Source of the DNA: Cyanophora paradoxa
Taxonomy: Eukaryota; Glaucocystophyceae; Cyanophorales; Cyanophoraceae
Assembly: GCA_004431415.1 (NCBI GenBank)
Contig: QPMI01000049.1
Location: 62,001 to 126,000 of the forward strand
Direction: 5' to 3'
Length of the DNA stretch: 64,000 nucleotides
Positions 1-10,803 of this stretch are shown in pieces. The position numbers were made by a program, and so were the translations under genes. Below the pieces are notes generated by a model that was not told the DNA's origin, searched no databases, and saw only the letters and a program-made list of their open reading frames with translations. Every line of letters begins with the position of its first letter. Within the stretch, counting starts at the first letter, position 1.

Positions 1-40
1 TCTGACCCCCCTCCATGACGTGTTCCTCACGTGCACGGCT

Positions 41-120
41 TGCCGCAGAGCGCGTCGATGTCGTCCGCACCCGGCCGCGCTGCCGCAGAGCGCGTCGACG
101 TCTTCCGCACCCGGCCACGG
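41..120. repeat. Two copies of a 40-bp direct repeat
   Basis: The word tgccgcagagcgcgtcga starts at 41 and again at 81, so two 40-bp units lie side by side, differing by only a few bases. The spacing equals the unit length of the large minisatellite arrays further right, although the sequence itself differs. Confidence 0.7.
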
Positions 121-239
121 CGCAGTCTACGTATACTCCCGGGCCCCCGCGGCATGGGCTTGAAGACGCCCGCCCAAACTCCTCTCCCCTGGGGCCATTG
201 CTGAAAAGAGCACACCCGGTCTCCCGGAGTCCTCCTCTC

Positions 240-741
240 CGTGGCCTAAGCTAGACTAGGCTCGCCTGGATCCGGCCTCCGCGCCGGACCCCTTAACGTT
301 GCCACCCCGGAGGCGAAGGTTGCGTACCCCGCGGTCGCTTCTCCTCCGTCGCTCCTCTGCCCCGTGCTCCCGGCCCCCAACCGCCCTCCGGCGTCCCACG
401 CGCCCCGCCCCCGCCACCCTCCCCCTGCGCCCCGCCCCGATCGCCCCGTGCCCAGCTCGCAGCCGCCTTCTGGGGCTCTGCGCGCCCCGCCCCCGTCACC
501 CTCCCTTACGTCCTACCCCCGTCGCCCTCGGGCGCCCCGCCCCTGCTGCCCCGCCCCCCTGCGCCCCGCCCTATCACTCCCAAGCGCCCTGTGCGCCCTG
601 CTGCCCGCCACCCCCTCGTCGCCCTGCTCGCCTTGCCTTCATCGTCCCCCAACGCCCCGTGCGCCCCGCCTCCTACCACCTTACGGCGCCCCGCTTGTCC
701 CGTCCCCCGCCACCCTCAGCGCTCAGCGCCACTACCCCAGG
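240..741. other. C-rich, strongly strand-asymmetric stretch without a gene
   Basis: About 500 bases made mostly of runs such as cgccccgccccc with few G residues on this strand. All frames stay open because stop codons are rare at this composition, so the long frames here are not evidence of coding. The complementary strand carries many runs of G that could form G-quadruplexes. Confidence 0.6.
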
Positions 742-1116
742 CGCTCTACTTGGACCCGATCATCGAGAACGGCATCGTCCGCCACATCATCATCCCGCCC
801 CGCCCCGGCGTGGTCCCCTTCCTCCCGAACGTCGCCATCATCGGCCGTGAGATGGCGCCCCACCCCCCCCCCCCCCCCCCCTCCCCCGATGCCATCTACG
901 CTGATCGTGCAAGCGCAAGGCCACAGATCTAGAGGCCGTGGCGGACGGGGCAGCCCCCGCCGCCCCCGCCCCCGCCCCCGCCCGCGCGAACGCCGGTGCA
1001 GCAGTCCGGCTTCTCGACCTCCTCAAGCGCGAACCCGCCGCCATCGCGCGCTTCCCCGCCCTCCAGGCGGCCATGGCCGGGGCGCCACCATCGAGGACGA
1101 CGCGGCCGCAGCGTAG
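742..1116 (+). CDS. Candidate 3' exons of an unidentified gene
   Basis: Two blocks read like protein rather than repeat. The first follows a cccag acceptor at 741 and encodes a hydrophobic stretch beginning A-L-Y-L-D-P-I-I-E-N with the later run VVPFLPNVAIIGR. A possible GTGAG donor follows, then a poly-C-containing intron. A second block near 920-1080 encodes an alanine-rich helix containing LLDLLKREPAAIARFPALQ, and a short last piece ends I-E-D-D-A-A-A-A and a stop at 1114-1116. I cannot identify the family, the phases of the joins are not settled, and no 5' exons can be seen in the C-rich DNA upstream. Confidence 0.28.
   Translation, partial: RSTWTRSSRTASSATSSSRPAPAWSPSSRTSPSSAVRWRPTPPPPPPPPMPSTLIVQAQGHRSRGRGGRGSPRRPRPRPRPRERRCSSPASRPPQARTRRHRALPRPPGGHGRGATIEDDAAAA
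863..882. repeat. Poly-C tract
   Basis: A run of about 19 C residues follows the candidate exon at 742-848. Similar runs occur in introns of the giant GTPase gene (22,963) and RPAP3 (51,825). Confidence 0.8.
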
Positions 1117-2776
1117 AGTCCCGGATCCCTCCGGCCGCCCGACCTAGTGCGGAACTAGGCAGCAAGCTCAAGTGCTTAACTGGGCAGCTAGCGGCAGCAC
1201 TTGGGCCGTTAGCTTTTCACCCTCCGAGATGCATTCCCCTCTCTCTTTTCCTCCCCCTTCTCCTACCCAGCCAGTGTCCTCCCCTCTCCCCCCTCTCCCC
1301 CCCCGTACAGGGCCAAGGACAACACCACTCCCAGACTCTAGATCTCCCACGCCCCAGACCAATATACTATGATAGCTATTAGCTAGCTATAGGGTATACG
1401 TAGAGCAGCAGGACGCCTTCCCGCTATGCTATCGCGATCGTGCTGTCGTGCTAGCTAGCCTAGTGGGTGCCCACCCAGTCGATGACAACGACGGGGCGGC
1501 TGTTGTTTGTCCTTAAATAAGAACGTTAACATTGCCCGGTTGGGCTTTTGCAAAAAGAAAAAAATCTAAATGATATCGATGTGGCCGAACTTCGGAATAT
1601 ACTAGCTTGCAATTGCCAAAAAAAAAGGTTGCCTGGACTCGTAGACTTATAATTAGAGCTCCGACTCGGCAAGGCTCCTGCTGTCATGCCATGATGATCA
1701 TGCACTGGCCCCGACTCAGATCGAGCTCTCAGAGTCTCGGCGGGCGCCGGGCGCCCCCAAGGCTTCAGACCCAACTGCAGCCTGGTCCTGGCAGCAGGCT
1801 CTGATCATGCCACGGCCATGATGAGACAGGTACCGGTCCCTGAGACTTGGACGTGGGAACTCGGAACTTCGGAACTTCGGAAGGGCGTAGGGCGTGCCGC
1901 ACGGTGAGCCGCTGAGCCGACTAGGCGATGTCACAGTACTATAGCTATAGCTAGCCTAGTAGTGTTCCCTCACTCAGTGACTGCTCAGCTGCAGATTAAT
2001 TTTTTATATTGTGGGGATCGCGCCCCGGCGCCGGCGCCGCGTGACTCGGCGAGGCTCATGATCAGCCTCAGGGCCTGGCAGGTCGGGCCGGGATGCGCAA
2101 TGACAGATCTCAGAGCCTAGATCCGATGATCTAGACTCTGAGACTCAGTGACTGGGGGCTCCGGGGCCGGGATACTATGATATCATTCGATCATTCATGA
2201 TCATCCCGAATATCGAATATCCGAGGCAGGTACCCATAAATATATAGGCTAGGCAGGCCGCCGGGCCGGGCCCCGAGGTGCACAGTGACAAATCCCTCAC
2301 CTCCCTATAACTGATTTGCATTAGCACAACCGTACAACAATGAAGTCGTAACGTCGACCATACCCTCACTGAAAACTATATCCAGGAAGAGAATATGAGG
2401 ACTCTCGTGTGCTGTGCCTACACATCTAGCTAATAAGAAAGTTAGCTACCCATCTAACTAGTTCTATGTAAATAAGTGGGGATGGGGCGAGGGTGGTAAA
2501 GTTGGTGGGGTGGTACTGCCTGAGTGGGAAGGTGAGGAGCTTGGTGCCTCCGGCCCCGCTAGGACCGGGGGTTCAGAGAGGATTAGGCCTCCACTTTGGC
2601 TGGGCACTCCCGCTCCGTTGCTCCCCGACTCCAACTGTCCCCCCCCTCCCAAGTCTACCCCCCTCTCCCCCCCCGGCAAGGGCCCGCCCTCCCCTGCCTG
2701 TCCACGCAAATTGCCAGTGTCCTTTACACTAGCAAACACAGCCCTTGAAGCTTCGAATTCTGCTCCTAGCCATCAG
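1117..2776. other. Intergenic DNA with palindromic words, no gene seen
   Basis: Mixed sequence with clusters of self-complementary words: gctattagctagctatag near 1375, ctatagctatagctagcc near 1940, gatatcattcgatcattcatgatcat near 2180. Related words such as gactcggc(a/g)aggctc recur at about 1663 and 2043. No protein-like exon with splice sites is visible. Confidence 0.5.
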
Positions 2777-3530
2777 CTACATCGCCTGCGCCTGGCTCAT
2801 CTGCATCTGCTGTGTCATCTGCTGCGGCGTCTGCTGCATCGTAAAGCCCGGAAACCCCCCTGCAGCTGGGAGCTGGGGGGAGAAAATGGGGATCGGGGGC
2901 TGAGGCGCCGCCACCTCCTCCGGAATGTGCCCCTCGCGCTCGCCGCAGTGTCCGCCGCGTCCGCGTGTCCCTCGGCCCCGCGGGTTGCGGTCACGGGTAT
3001 TGCTGCTGCTGTGTGCCGGCGCCGCTGGCATCACCGCTGCCGGGTCCAAGCCCATGGCCAGCTGCAGTGGCGGCCAGGACGACATGGGGACGCCGGCCAC
3101 GGCCGCCAAGAGGGCAGCCGGCGTGGCGCTGTTGCCGCCCCAGGCTGGCGCTGGCAGGGCCGTGGGGGGTACGAATGGCTGCTGTACCCGTGGGCGCTTG
3201 GGCGCAGTGGGGAAGAAGGTCTCGCGGGGGTCCGCCTCTTCCTGGTCGCGCTTGCTCCCGCGCCCTCGCCCCACGCTCGCTGCTGCGCCGCCGCGGCCGT
3301 GGCCCCGGCTGCTGGCTGCCGAGCCCGGCGCCGGCTGCTGGCCTGCCGGCAACGATGATGCCGCCGCCAGGGGATCTTCCGCTGGCGCCGCAGCGTTTGC
3401 TTCGCCAGTCCTCGGCGCCCGGTTCTTTGGCTTCCAGTCATCGCCGGGGCACTTCGAGCTGCGATGCTCAAAATAGGCTTGAATGCGGTGGCGGCGGCAG
3501 CCGGCGGGGCTGAAGTTCTGGAGCGCCTTT
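2777..3530 (-). CDS. Candidate C-terminal exon(s) of a Gln/Gly/Arg-rich nuclear-type protein
   Basis: The minus strand stays open from about 3,530 to a TAG at 2777. It begins with a basic, Cys/His-containing piece with the run AYFEHRSSKCPGDDWKPKNR near 3,470. An RG-rich part (GRGRGSKRD) follows, then a proline-rich middle and a glutamine/methionine-rich end (TPQQMTQQMQMSQAQAM). This low-complexity order resembles RNA-binding or transcription-associated proteins. Upstream coding cannot be followed because a 40-bp minisatellite begins at about 3,575 and keeps all frames open. No known domain was recognised, and the composition alone could produce an open frame of this length, so confidence is modest. 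Confidence 0.35.
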
Positions 3531-3574
3531 GGGGTGAGGCTCGTCGGCGGACGGATCCGCCAGAGTGCACGTGC

Positions 3575-4110
3575 CGAACTACCGCCCCCCCGAGCCCCTG
3601 CCCCGTGCGGCGAGCCACGCCGCTGCCCGCCAAGCCCCTGCCTCTGCCCGCCGAGCCCCTGCCGGCGCCGCCGCCCGCCGAGCCGCGCCGCCGCCTGCCG
3701 AGCCTCCGCCCCGTGCGGCGAGCCGCGCCGCCGCCCGCCGACCCTCCGCCCCGCGCGGCGTGCCCCGCCGCCGCCCGCCGGGCCGCTGCCTCCGCCCGCT
3801 GAGCCCCTGCTGCCGCCCGATGAGCCGCACCGCCGCCCGCCGAGCCTCCTTCCCGCGCGGCGAGCCGCGCCGCCACCTACCGAACCTCCGCCCCGTACGG
3901 CAAGCTTAAGCCTCGTCGCCGCCCGCCGAGCCGTGCCGCCGCCTGCCGAGCCTCCGCCCCTTACGGCAAGCCTCGTCGCCGCCCGCCGAGTTACGCCGCC
4001 GCCCGCCGACCCTCCGCCCTGTGCGGCGAGCCCCGCCGCCGCCCGCCGAGCCTCCGCCTCGTCAGCTGCCCGCCGAGCCTCGCCGCCGCCCGCCGAGCTT
4101 TGAGCCCCTG
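3575..4110. repeat. 40-bp GC-rich minisatellite, array 1
   Basis: Consecutive 40-base units of the type agccgcgccgccgcc(t/c)gccg + agcctccgccccgtgcggcg line up exactly at 3681-3720 and 3721-3760, with diverged units on either side. The period is not a multiple of 3, so each frame cycles through the others and all six frames appear open. The same family forms the larger array at about 8,650-9,880. Confidence 0.85.
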
Positions 4111-5788
4111 CGCCTCGAGCTCTCAGAGTCCGCCGTGTCCGGATCCAGCCTGGCAGCGAGCCGTGTCGACGTCCGCCGTGCCGCCGCCCGCCCGCCGCCC
4201 GCGCGCGGCCGCCAGAGGAAAGAGGGACCCACGAGGCGGGCTGGAATTAGAGGGGTATCACTGAGTCAGAGGGGGCGGCCTGGCTAACCGGCCACGGCCG
4301 CGGGCGCTTGGGTAGGGGCGGGGTGGGTGGCGAAGGCGGGGGCCTCCTACCCTCCTCGGGCCTCGCGAGTGAGACTGCGGGCCTCCTCGTCATCGCCGAC
4401 GGGGATTGCGCATCAAGGTACCGATGCACGCACCGGGTATCATAGTATGGCTCGGGGTGGCTTCAACTGCGGTTCTGTGATTCTGTGAGTACCCTAGTAC
4501 GTCTGCGCTTACAAGCGACGACGTACTCCCAGCTGATGTTCTGCTGATGTCCCACTGAGCGGCTGGGCCGAGGCGCGCAGCTCGAGCTTCAATGATGCGA
4601 CGGATGTGCCGGGCTGTTTATAAGTGTCGGGCCGGGAGAGAGAGAGAGAGCAAGTAAAAGACACAGGGTCGGGCCGGGAGCGAAGTACGCAGGCTCGCAG
4701 CCGGCCAGGGGGTACAACGTCTTCGCACTTGGGACTCGCGCGTTGCCATTTGTACCTTCGGCCGCGTTGCCTACTTATACAACCTCGCGAGACGGGTTTT
4801 CTATCCTTGCGCTCGGGCAAACAGTTCACAATGAGGGCAACCGAGTGGCTGTAATTGCTAGTTGAAAACTAAACCAATTCCCGTGAGAACGGCCCACGTG
4901 GCCGGACTCCAATTTATGCGAGGTCAATTAGACCTTTCCAACCCCATTTTGATACTGAAACAAATGAAAATAAACAGCTACCCCGGACCCGTGAGATCTA
5001 GAGTCGGGATATATCGATTCGCAATATTAATTCAAGCTCGAGAGTCGGGATCATATCATCTCGGATGCTCACGATTCACGACTCTGAACATATGCATGGC
5101 CCTCCCCCCCCAAGCAACAATGCCAGCAGATTGATTGATACGGCTTTGTCGACCCTCAGAATGCACTGTACAAGCATGCTACATTTTTAATAGTACTCGA
5201 GCTCGTCATCGTACTCCTCCTCATCCCATTGAGCAGCATCTGGCCACGTGCACTGCGGCTGCTGTGTATGTGTCAAACCGGTACCTGCACTAGTACTGCG
5301 GCGCCCGGCAGCTGGGTGCTGCATATGCATCGATATCTGCCAGCTGCAGGCTGTAGCGCTTGCAACATTCCGGAGGTTATCATAATTCAATGATTATAAT
5401 TAGCTTCTAGCTGCATCATACACTAGGGGGGCCCCCCCCAGTTCCAATGGCTCGGAATCACATAGTCTTACGGTATTGGAACAACGAACTTCCCAAATTC
5501 TCCATACTGGAAACATCGTAACTCTGGGAACTAATGATCAAGTTGCACTGAAAGTTTTGTAGCCCATGGAGATCCCAAGTCAGGAGTCCCGAGAGAAATG
5601 GCAATTGTTCAGATAGCAATAGCAATTGTTCCGACGACAAAGAGAAGAGTTCCCAGAGAAGCTATAAATAGCAGGCTCGCGCAGCCGGGCGCCCGCGCCC
5701 CCGCCCCGTGCACCCTGCCCTGCAGCGCCGGGGGTTGCCATGCATGAATACTGCAATTGCAACACAGCGCCGCCCTAGCGGCCGCACA
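4111..5788. other. Intergenic DNA, no supported gene
   Basis: It contains a short (ga)n run near 4640, poly-C near 5100 and palindromic words. One half of a dispersed inverted repeat lies near 5,421-5,505. A minus-strand open piece at 5187-5390 ends in an acidic tail (DEEEYDDELEYY) and could be a terminal exon, but nothing around it supports a gene model. Confidence 0.5.
5421..5505 (+). repeat. Dispersed repeat, copy A
   Basis: The sequence starts with a palindromic g-run/c-run (aggggggcccccccc), then agttccaatggctcgg and later ggaacaacgaacttccca. An inverted, diverged copy with the same order of words lies at about 10,712-10,803. Confidence 0.6.
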
Positions 5789-6936
5789 CTATCTAGAGCT
5801 AGCACTGCGGAGGAGGGAAAGGAGGGCCTTGGGCCAGAAGACCACTCGGCCTTCCAGCCCACTGAAAGTAGTGAGCTCTTCGTTGCCAGGCAACTCCGTG
5901 ATATCCTCGGGGATCTGCACGCTAGACGTGAATGAACTGAATAAACCTCGAGGGAGTGACAGAGCTACCTTTCTGCCCAGCACGTCCTCGTCAGCTTTGC
6001 CTTCGGCAAGCACAACCAACTTGACGACGTCCGAGGGCTCCTCAGCTTCGCCCAACTGAAATGGAGTCAGTATGTGGCCCAACTGAAGAGGGGTACGGCG
6101 TTTAGCTATGAAGCTAGCGCCCCGACGCGGCCCGCGCGAGGGGGGTACGCCCTCACCAGCGCCTTCGGACCAAGGGACCCCAGCTACCGGGGGGTACCTT
6201 GTCCGAAGACGCCGGCGAAGGCGTACCCCCGTCGGGGGCTCGGAGGGGGCGGGTAAGTAGGGGCATCTAGAGCTAGTGCCCGATCGGGGCCCGCGCGAGG
6301 GGGGTACGCCCTCACCAGCGCCGTCGGACCAAGGGACCCCAGCTACCGGGGGGTACCTTGTCCGAAGACGCCGGCGAAGGCGTACCCCCACCGGGGGCCC
6401 GGAGGGGGCGGAGCGGAGGCGGGGCGGGGTAGGGCATCTAGATATAGCTAGGAGGGTGTACTGCGGGGGCGACGTGGGCGAGGGGGGGGGGGGAAGGGGA
6501 GGGGGAGGTTCATCTTGCCGCACCTTGGGCACTAGAATGCCGATGCCGACGAAGAAGAACCCTTCGTCGACGACGTAGACGTCGATCTTGGCAACGAAGA
6601 GCCGCACCTTGAGCCCGTCCTTGAGGAAGGGCAAGATGTGAGTGAATTTCAAGTAGCCCACAGGTTCCTGTGCGGAAGTCAGATTCAGATGGAGGGGAAG
6701 CGTTAAGGTGAGGACCGCACCGTTTCGCAACAGAGGAAGTCGGGTGCAGCAAGGGTCAAAGTCTGGGCCGTCGGACCGCCGCGTGCGGGTTGCGTCCTCC
6801 TGCGGCGCTTCCGCGCGGGCTAAAACTGCGTGTCAGACTCGTTGAGAAATAGGCGGGGCAGTACCTCGAGCTCCTTGAACACCGGCGCGGCTGTCGCCTC
6901 CGGAACCGCGGCCGCCGCCTCGCGCTTATCGCCCAT
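5789..6936 (-). CDS. Candidate multi-exon gene, unidentified
   Basis: Several minus-strand blocks look coding. A possible first exon starts at ATG 6936 (MGDKREAAAAVPEATAAPVF) and ends at a GTACTG donor. A block near 6,680-6,515 encodes GYLKFTHILPFLKDGLKVRL followed by a valine/phenylalanine-rich run. Two further exons lie between about 6,065 and 5,800: one beginning L-G-E-A-E-E-P-S-D-V-V-K, the next beginning I-P-E-D-I-T-E-L-P, separated by a clean 54-base GT-AG intron. The stop is at 5789-5791. The roughly 440-base gap between the halves, much longer than other introns here, holds a 159-bp tandem duplication. The phase of the first join is unresolved and I do not recognise the family. Confidence 0.4.
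6117..6420. repeat. Two tandem copies of a 159-bp foldback unit
   Basis: The word cccgcgcgagggggg starts at 6131 and again at 6290, giving a 159-base period with only scattered differences. Each unit has near-terminal inverted arms (gggggtacgcc at the left, ggcgtaccccc at the right) and inner arms (cttcggac and gtccgaag), so a single strand could fold into a hairpin. The period is divisible by 3, so the duplication also reads as an in-frame 53-residue repeat on both strands. Confidence 0.8.
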
Positions 6937-6946
6937 GTCCTGCGCA

Positions 6947-8640
6947 ACGAAGATCACTCTTCGAGCGCGGAGACCACGACGCTCACTCAAGCGAGCGGAG
7001 ACCGCAGGGCTGGAGCGCTCACTCAAGCGAGCGGCCGGATGGACTCAACGGAACAGACGAGCGCACGTTCACCGACCGCTCCTGCGCAACATGTTCAGCG
7101 CAACGAGCACATAAAACGACCGCGGCGCCTCGCGAGGCAAGATTTACGCGAGGGTTGCCGGTCGAACCTTGCGAGACCGCGGAAAATGCCGCTCGGCGCT
7201 CGGCGAGGAAGCCGCCCGCTTCTAGGAGCGCTCTGGGAAGCAAAGAGCACATGAGCGCTCGGCAGCCCGCCGGGGACGGGCCGTCGGACCTGGGCTGTTC
7301 AAAACCCGGCTGCAGCCGACTGCCGCGGCTTCCCTGCGCGAGAGCAAGGCACAGCAGCTCGCTAGAGGTCCCTAGACGCTGCTCAAGACGCTGCTCAAGC
7401 GCGAGTTAGGTGCAGGTTGGCCCGCTGTTTGAAGCTGCTGGCCGTTAGCGAGGATCTACGTATACCCCGGACCAGCCGCCCCGGCTGCGAGCCGAGCTTA
7501 ACGAGCCGTTAGCGTTTACCATGCAGAGGGCCGCAGCAGCTGTAGCCGACTGTAGCAGCTGGGCCGCCTGGGCGTGCTTCCAGACAACAGCGCTTGCGTC
7601 CAACAGCCTGCCGTCGACGTCAGCCTGCCGTCAGCCTGACCTACAGCTAGCCGACGGCCGACTGAAGCCGGACGTCGCCGCCGCCGGACGTCAATCGGAC
7701 ACCGCGGCCGGCCGCGTTGAGAGCCCGGCCCACCGTCCGCCGGGGCGGGCGTGCGAGACTGCACTGACCACATACGCAGATTGCACGCACTGCAGGAGTT
7801 TGCGCTACTGTCGCGCGTCGCTGGCTCGGCCACGCGCCTTTGAACTGACCCCACCACACAGATTCCACGACGCGCTGCCGTGCGTGCCAGTGCGCCTGCG
7901 CCCGTATCGCAGCATTTTGCTCTCTTCTTCATAGAAGTGCTAATACGGTGCATAGATATACGCCTGCCTCGTCGTGGCCTTCGGGCGCTCGATTTGATCC
8001 GAGTCTGTCACGGACCCCACTGGAGAATCTCATGCGAGTGGACAGTTCAGGGCGCGCGCCGCTCTGTCTAGTGGCAGGATCTTGTATAATGTTTGAAAAT
8101 TGATTGTTTCGCTGTCTAGTATCGAGCCCAGGCCCTGCGCACACGCCACAGCACGGGCTCTCGAAGGGCTCGATCATCGGATGTTAGAGCAAGCCACCTG
8201 GCCGCATTCTCGCTGGACTCACTGAGTTAAATGAAAGTATAATGGATGTTCATCATGCTGTCCGATTTGCATCCTGCGCGAACGTGCGGCACGTTCAATC
8301 ATTGAATCTCGATCATGATCACTGATCATGAGTCCGACGGTCAGTGTGATGTTGAGAAGTTGAAGTCGTACTTTCGGCTTGTCAACTTAAAAGTGATAGT
8401 GCGGCACTATGTCACCCAGCACATCTCATATAATTATATGCTATAAACATCTCCCTTTCAATAAACTTAGTTATTTAAGCGTGAATCTTCTTCGAGGCTC
8501 TAGGATCCGGACACGAAGGGGGAAGGGGTGCATCTGATTCTGTTCTAGATCTGCAGTGCCACAGTGCGCATTCTCGCGCAGCCAGGCCATGAAGCAGTAC
8601 GTCAGAGCAACCTATTTTGACACGCGTGGTAACTAGCCTT
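6947..8640. other. Intergenic DNA, no gene recognised
   Basis: GC-rich to about 7,900 with short direct repeats (ctcactcaagcgagcgga near 6985 and 7020; gctgctcaagacgctgctc near 7380), then AT-richer with palindromic words such as tgatcactgatcatga near 8316. No open frame has splice sites or recognisable motifs. Confidence 0.5.
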
Positions 8641-8649
8641 GAAGCCGCA

Positions 8650-9880
8650 GAGCCCCCGCCCGTGCGGCAAGTCCTGCCGCGGAGCTGTTGCCCGCCGCGC
8701 CGCCGCCCCGTCCTGCGACCCGCGCCGCCGTCCGCAAAGCCGCCCGCCGCGCCGCCGCCCCGCCCGGCGAGCCGCGCCGCCACTCGCCGTGCCCTTGAGC
8801 TTTCCCCGCCCGGCGAGCCGTGCCGTCGCCCGTCGCGCCGCCGCCCCGCCCGTCGAGCTGCGCCGCCGCCCGACGAGTCTCCGCCCCGCCCGGCGAGCCC
8901 CGCCGTCGCCCGCCGGGCCGCCGCCCCGCCCGTCGAGCTGCGCCGCCGCCCGACGAGTCTCCGCCCCGCCCGGCGAGCCCCGCCGTCGCCCGCCGGGCCG
9001 CCGCCCCGCCCGGCGAGCCGCCCCGCCACCCGCCGCGTCCCCGCCCCGCCCGGCGTGCCGCGCCGCCGCCCGCCGCGTCCGCACCCCACCCGTCGAGCTG
9101 CGCCGCCGTCCGACGAGTCTCCGCCCCGCCCGGCGAGCCGCGCCGTCGCCCGCCGCGCCGCCGCCCTGCCCGAAGAGCCGCGCCGCCGCCCGCCGCGTCC
9201 CCGCCCCGCCCGGCGTACCGCGCCGCCGTCCGCCGCGCCCCCGCCCGGCCCGTCGAGCCGCGCCGCCGCCCGCCGAGTCTCCGCCCCGCCCGACGTGCCG
9301 CGCCGCCGCCCCCGCGCCCCCGCCCCGCCCGTCGAGCCGGGCCGCTGCCCGCCGCGTCCCCGCCCCGCCCGTCGAGCTGCGCCGCCGCCCGACGAGTCTC
9401 CGCCCCGCCCGGCGAGCCGCGCCGGCACTCGCCAAGCCTCCGCCTCGTGCGGTGAGCTGCGCCGCCGCCCGCCGAGCCCCCGCCCCGCCCGTCGAGCTGC
9501 GCCGCCGCCACGAGCTTCCGCCCCGTGCTGTGAGCCGCGCCGCCGCCCGCCGAGCCCCGGCGCCGTGCGGTGAGCCGCGCCGCCGCCCGCCGAGCCCCCG
9601 CCCTGTACGGCAAGCCGCGCTCCGTGCGGTGAGCCGCGCCGCCGCCCGCCGAGCCCCGGCGCCGTGCGGTGAGCCGCGCCGCCGCCCGCCGAGCCCCCGC
9701 CCCGTACGGCAAGCCGCGCCGCCGTCCGCCACGCCTCCTTCTCGCCCGACGAGCTGCGCCGCCATCCGCCACGCCTCCTTCTCGCCCGACGAGCTGCGCC
9801 GCCATCCGCCACGCCTCCGTCTCGCCGCGAGCTGCGCCGCCGCCCGCCGCACTTCCGCCCCGTCCCGTGAGCCGCGTCGT
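8650..9880. repeat. 40-bp GC-rich minisatellite, array 2 (about 30 units)
   Basis: From 8851 the units fall on exact 40-base steps. The word cgtcgagctgcgccgccgcc is at 8851, 8931 and 9091, and cggcgagcc-type starts lie in between. Unit consensus is close to c(g)gcgagccgcgccgccgcc + cgccgcgtccccgccccgcc. Later units (9,440-9,720) carry the gtgcgg/gtacgg variant also found in array 1. Open frames longer than 300 codons exist here in several frames of both strands, which follows from a stop-free repeat of length 1 modulo 3, so I do not call a gene. Confidence 0.9.
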
Positions 9881-9970
9881 CTGGCAGCCTGTGAGCTCTG
9901 CGAGCCTGTGGTCGATGGCGAGGCTAGTCTCTCCCTCGACACGCGCTCGAGCCGGACGCGCTCTACAAAC

Positions 9971-10075
9971 GAAAGCTTGACCAGGAGCACCATCGCTAGC
10001 TCGCCCGGAAGCTTTTGCATTCAATTGAAGAAAGCTTGACCAGGAGCACCATCGCTAGCTCGCCCGGAAGCTCTT
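9971..10075. repeat. Direct duplication of a 43-bp word
   Basis: The word starting gaaagcttgaccaggagcac occurs at 9971 and again at 10030 (59-base offset), each continuing through catcgctagctcgcccggaagct. The near identity indicates a recent duplication. Confidence 0.85.
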
Positions 10076-10711
10076 GCGGCAGCTGGCGCCTCGTGGCAAT
10101 GCGCCTCATCCTCGGCGGGTCACTGGAACCTGCGCATTGTGAGCCAATCTGACCATTAAGGCCCGATTCAGCGCACTTTCTTCAGCCGGCTCCGCTTGTC
10201 AGCGCTTCGTAGCTTGGGGGTACTAGTACCACTTGCCAGCACGCAGTACCCCAACGAGCCACGGCACACCCGGAACCGCGGGCTCTAGCTGTGCGAACGC
10301 GGTCTCTATAGCATATAGGCCTTCCGTGCAAGGCGTTGGCACTGACGCGGCCCGCGTGCGCGCTTCCTACAAGGCGCGCGGTCGGCACCTCGATCGACAA
10401 GCCCGGCGCGGGCCGCACACGCATCAAACACGAATGCACAGCCATAGCTAGCGTTCGAAAGCACTCAGGAGGCCGCCGGCGCTGGTCGACTCGGCGACTG
10501 CAACCGAGCTCCGGAGCCGCGCCTGCGCTGCTAGTCGTAGCTATGACCCCTACTTAGCTGCCCTAGCGCACTGATAGTGCTCCCCGGGCGCCCTGTGCCG
10601 CGCCCCGGCCGCGCCTTGTTCTCTGTGGACAGCTCTGGATTGCTCTCGTTACAACTGACGCTGTCGGTACTACATGATCGTACGAGAGCTGTGCATAGTG
10701 CGAACGAAGTT

Positions 10712-10803
10712 GGGAACTTCGTTGTTCCGATTTACAATAGTCACAGTTTTGCCAGCAAACTTCATGATTCCGAACCATTGGAACTGGGGGGGGGCCCCCT
10801 AGT
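10712..10803 (-). repeat. Dispersed repeat, copy B (inverted to copy A)
   Basis: Read on the minus strand from about 10,803, this copy has tcactaggggg + cccccccc, agttccaatggttcggaatc and ggaacaacgaagttccca in the same order as the copy at 5,421-5,505. Confidence 0.6.

Noticed and set aside
299-1116. Pro/Arg-rich open frames of 180-250 codons at 299-1116
   Set aside because: They run through a C-rich tract where stops are improbable. Only the short protein-like blocks at 742-848 and 920-1116 were kept, as a low-confidence candidate.
8650-9880. CRISPR array
   Set aside because: Units are contiguous 40-bp repeats without unique spacers, in a eukaryotic nuclear setting.
8475-10039. Several 300-470-codon open frames on both strands across 8,475-10,039
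   Set aside because: They overlap in different frames over a 40-bp stop-free minisatellite. The amino acid repeats (ARRAAPPP, RRAGRGGRR) follow directly from the unit, and no frame has splice sites or domains.
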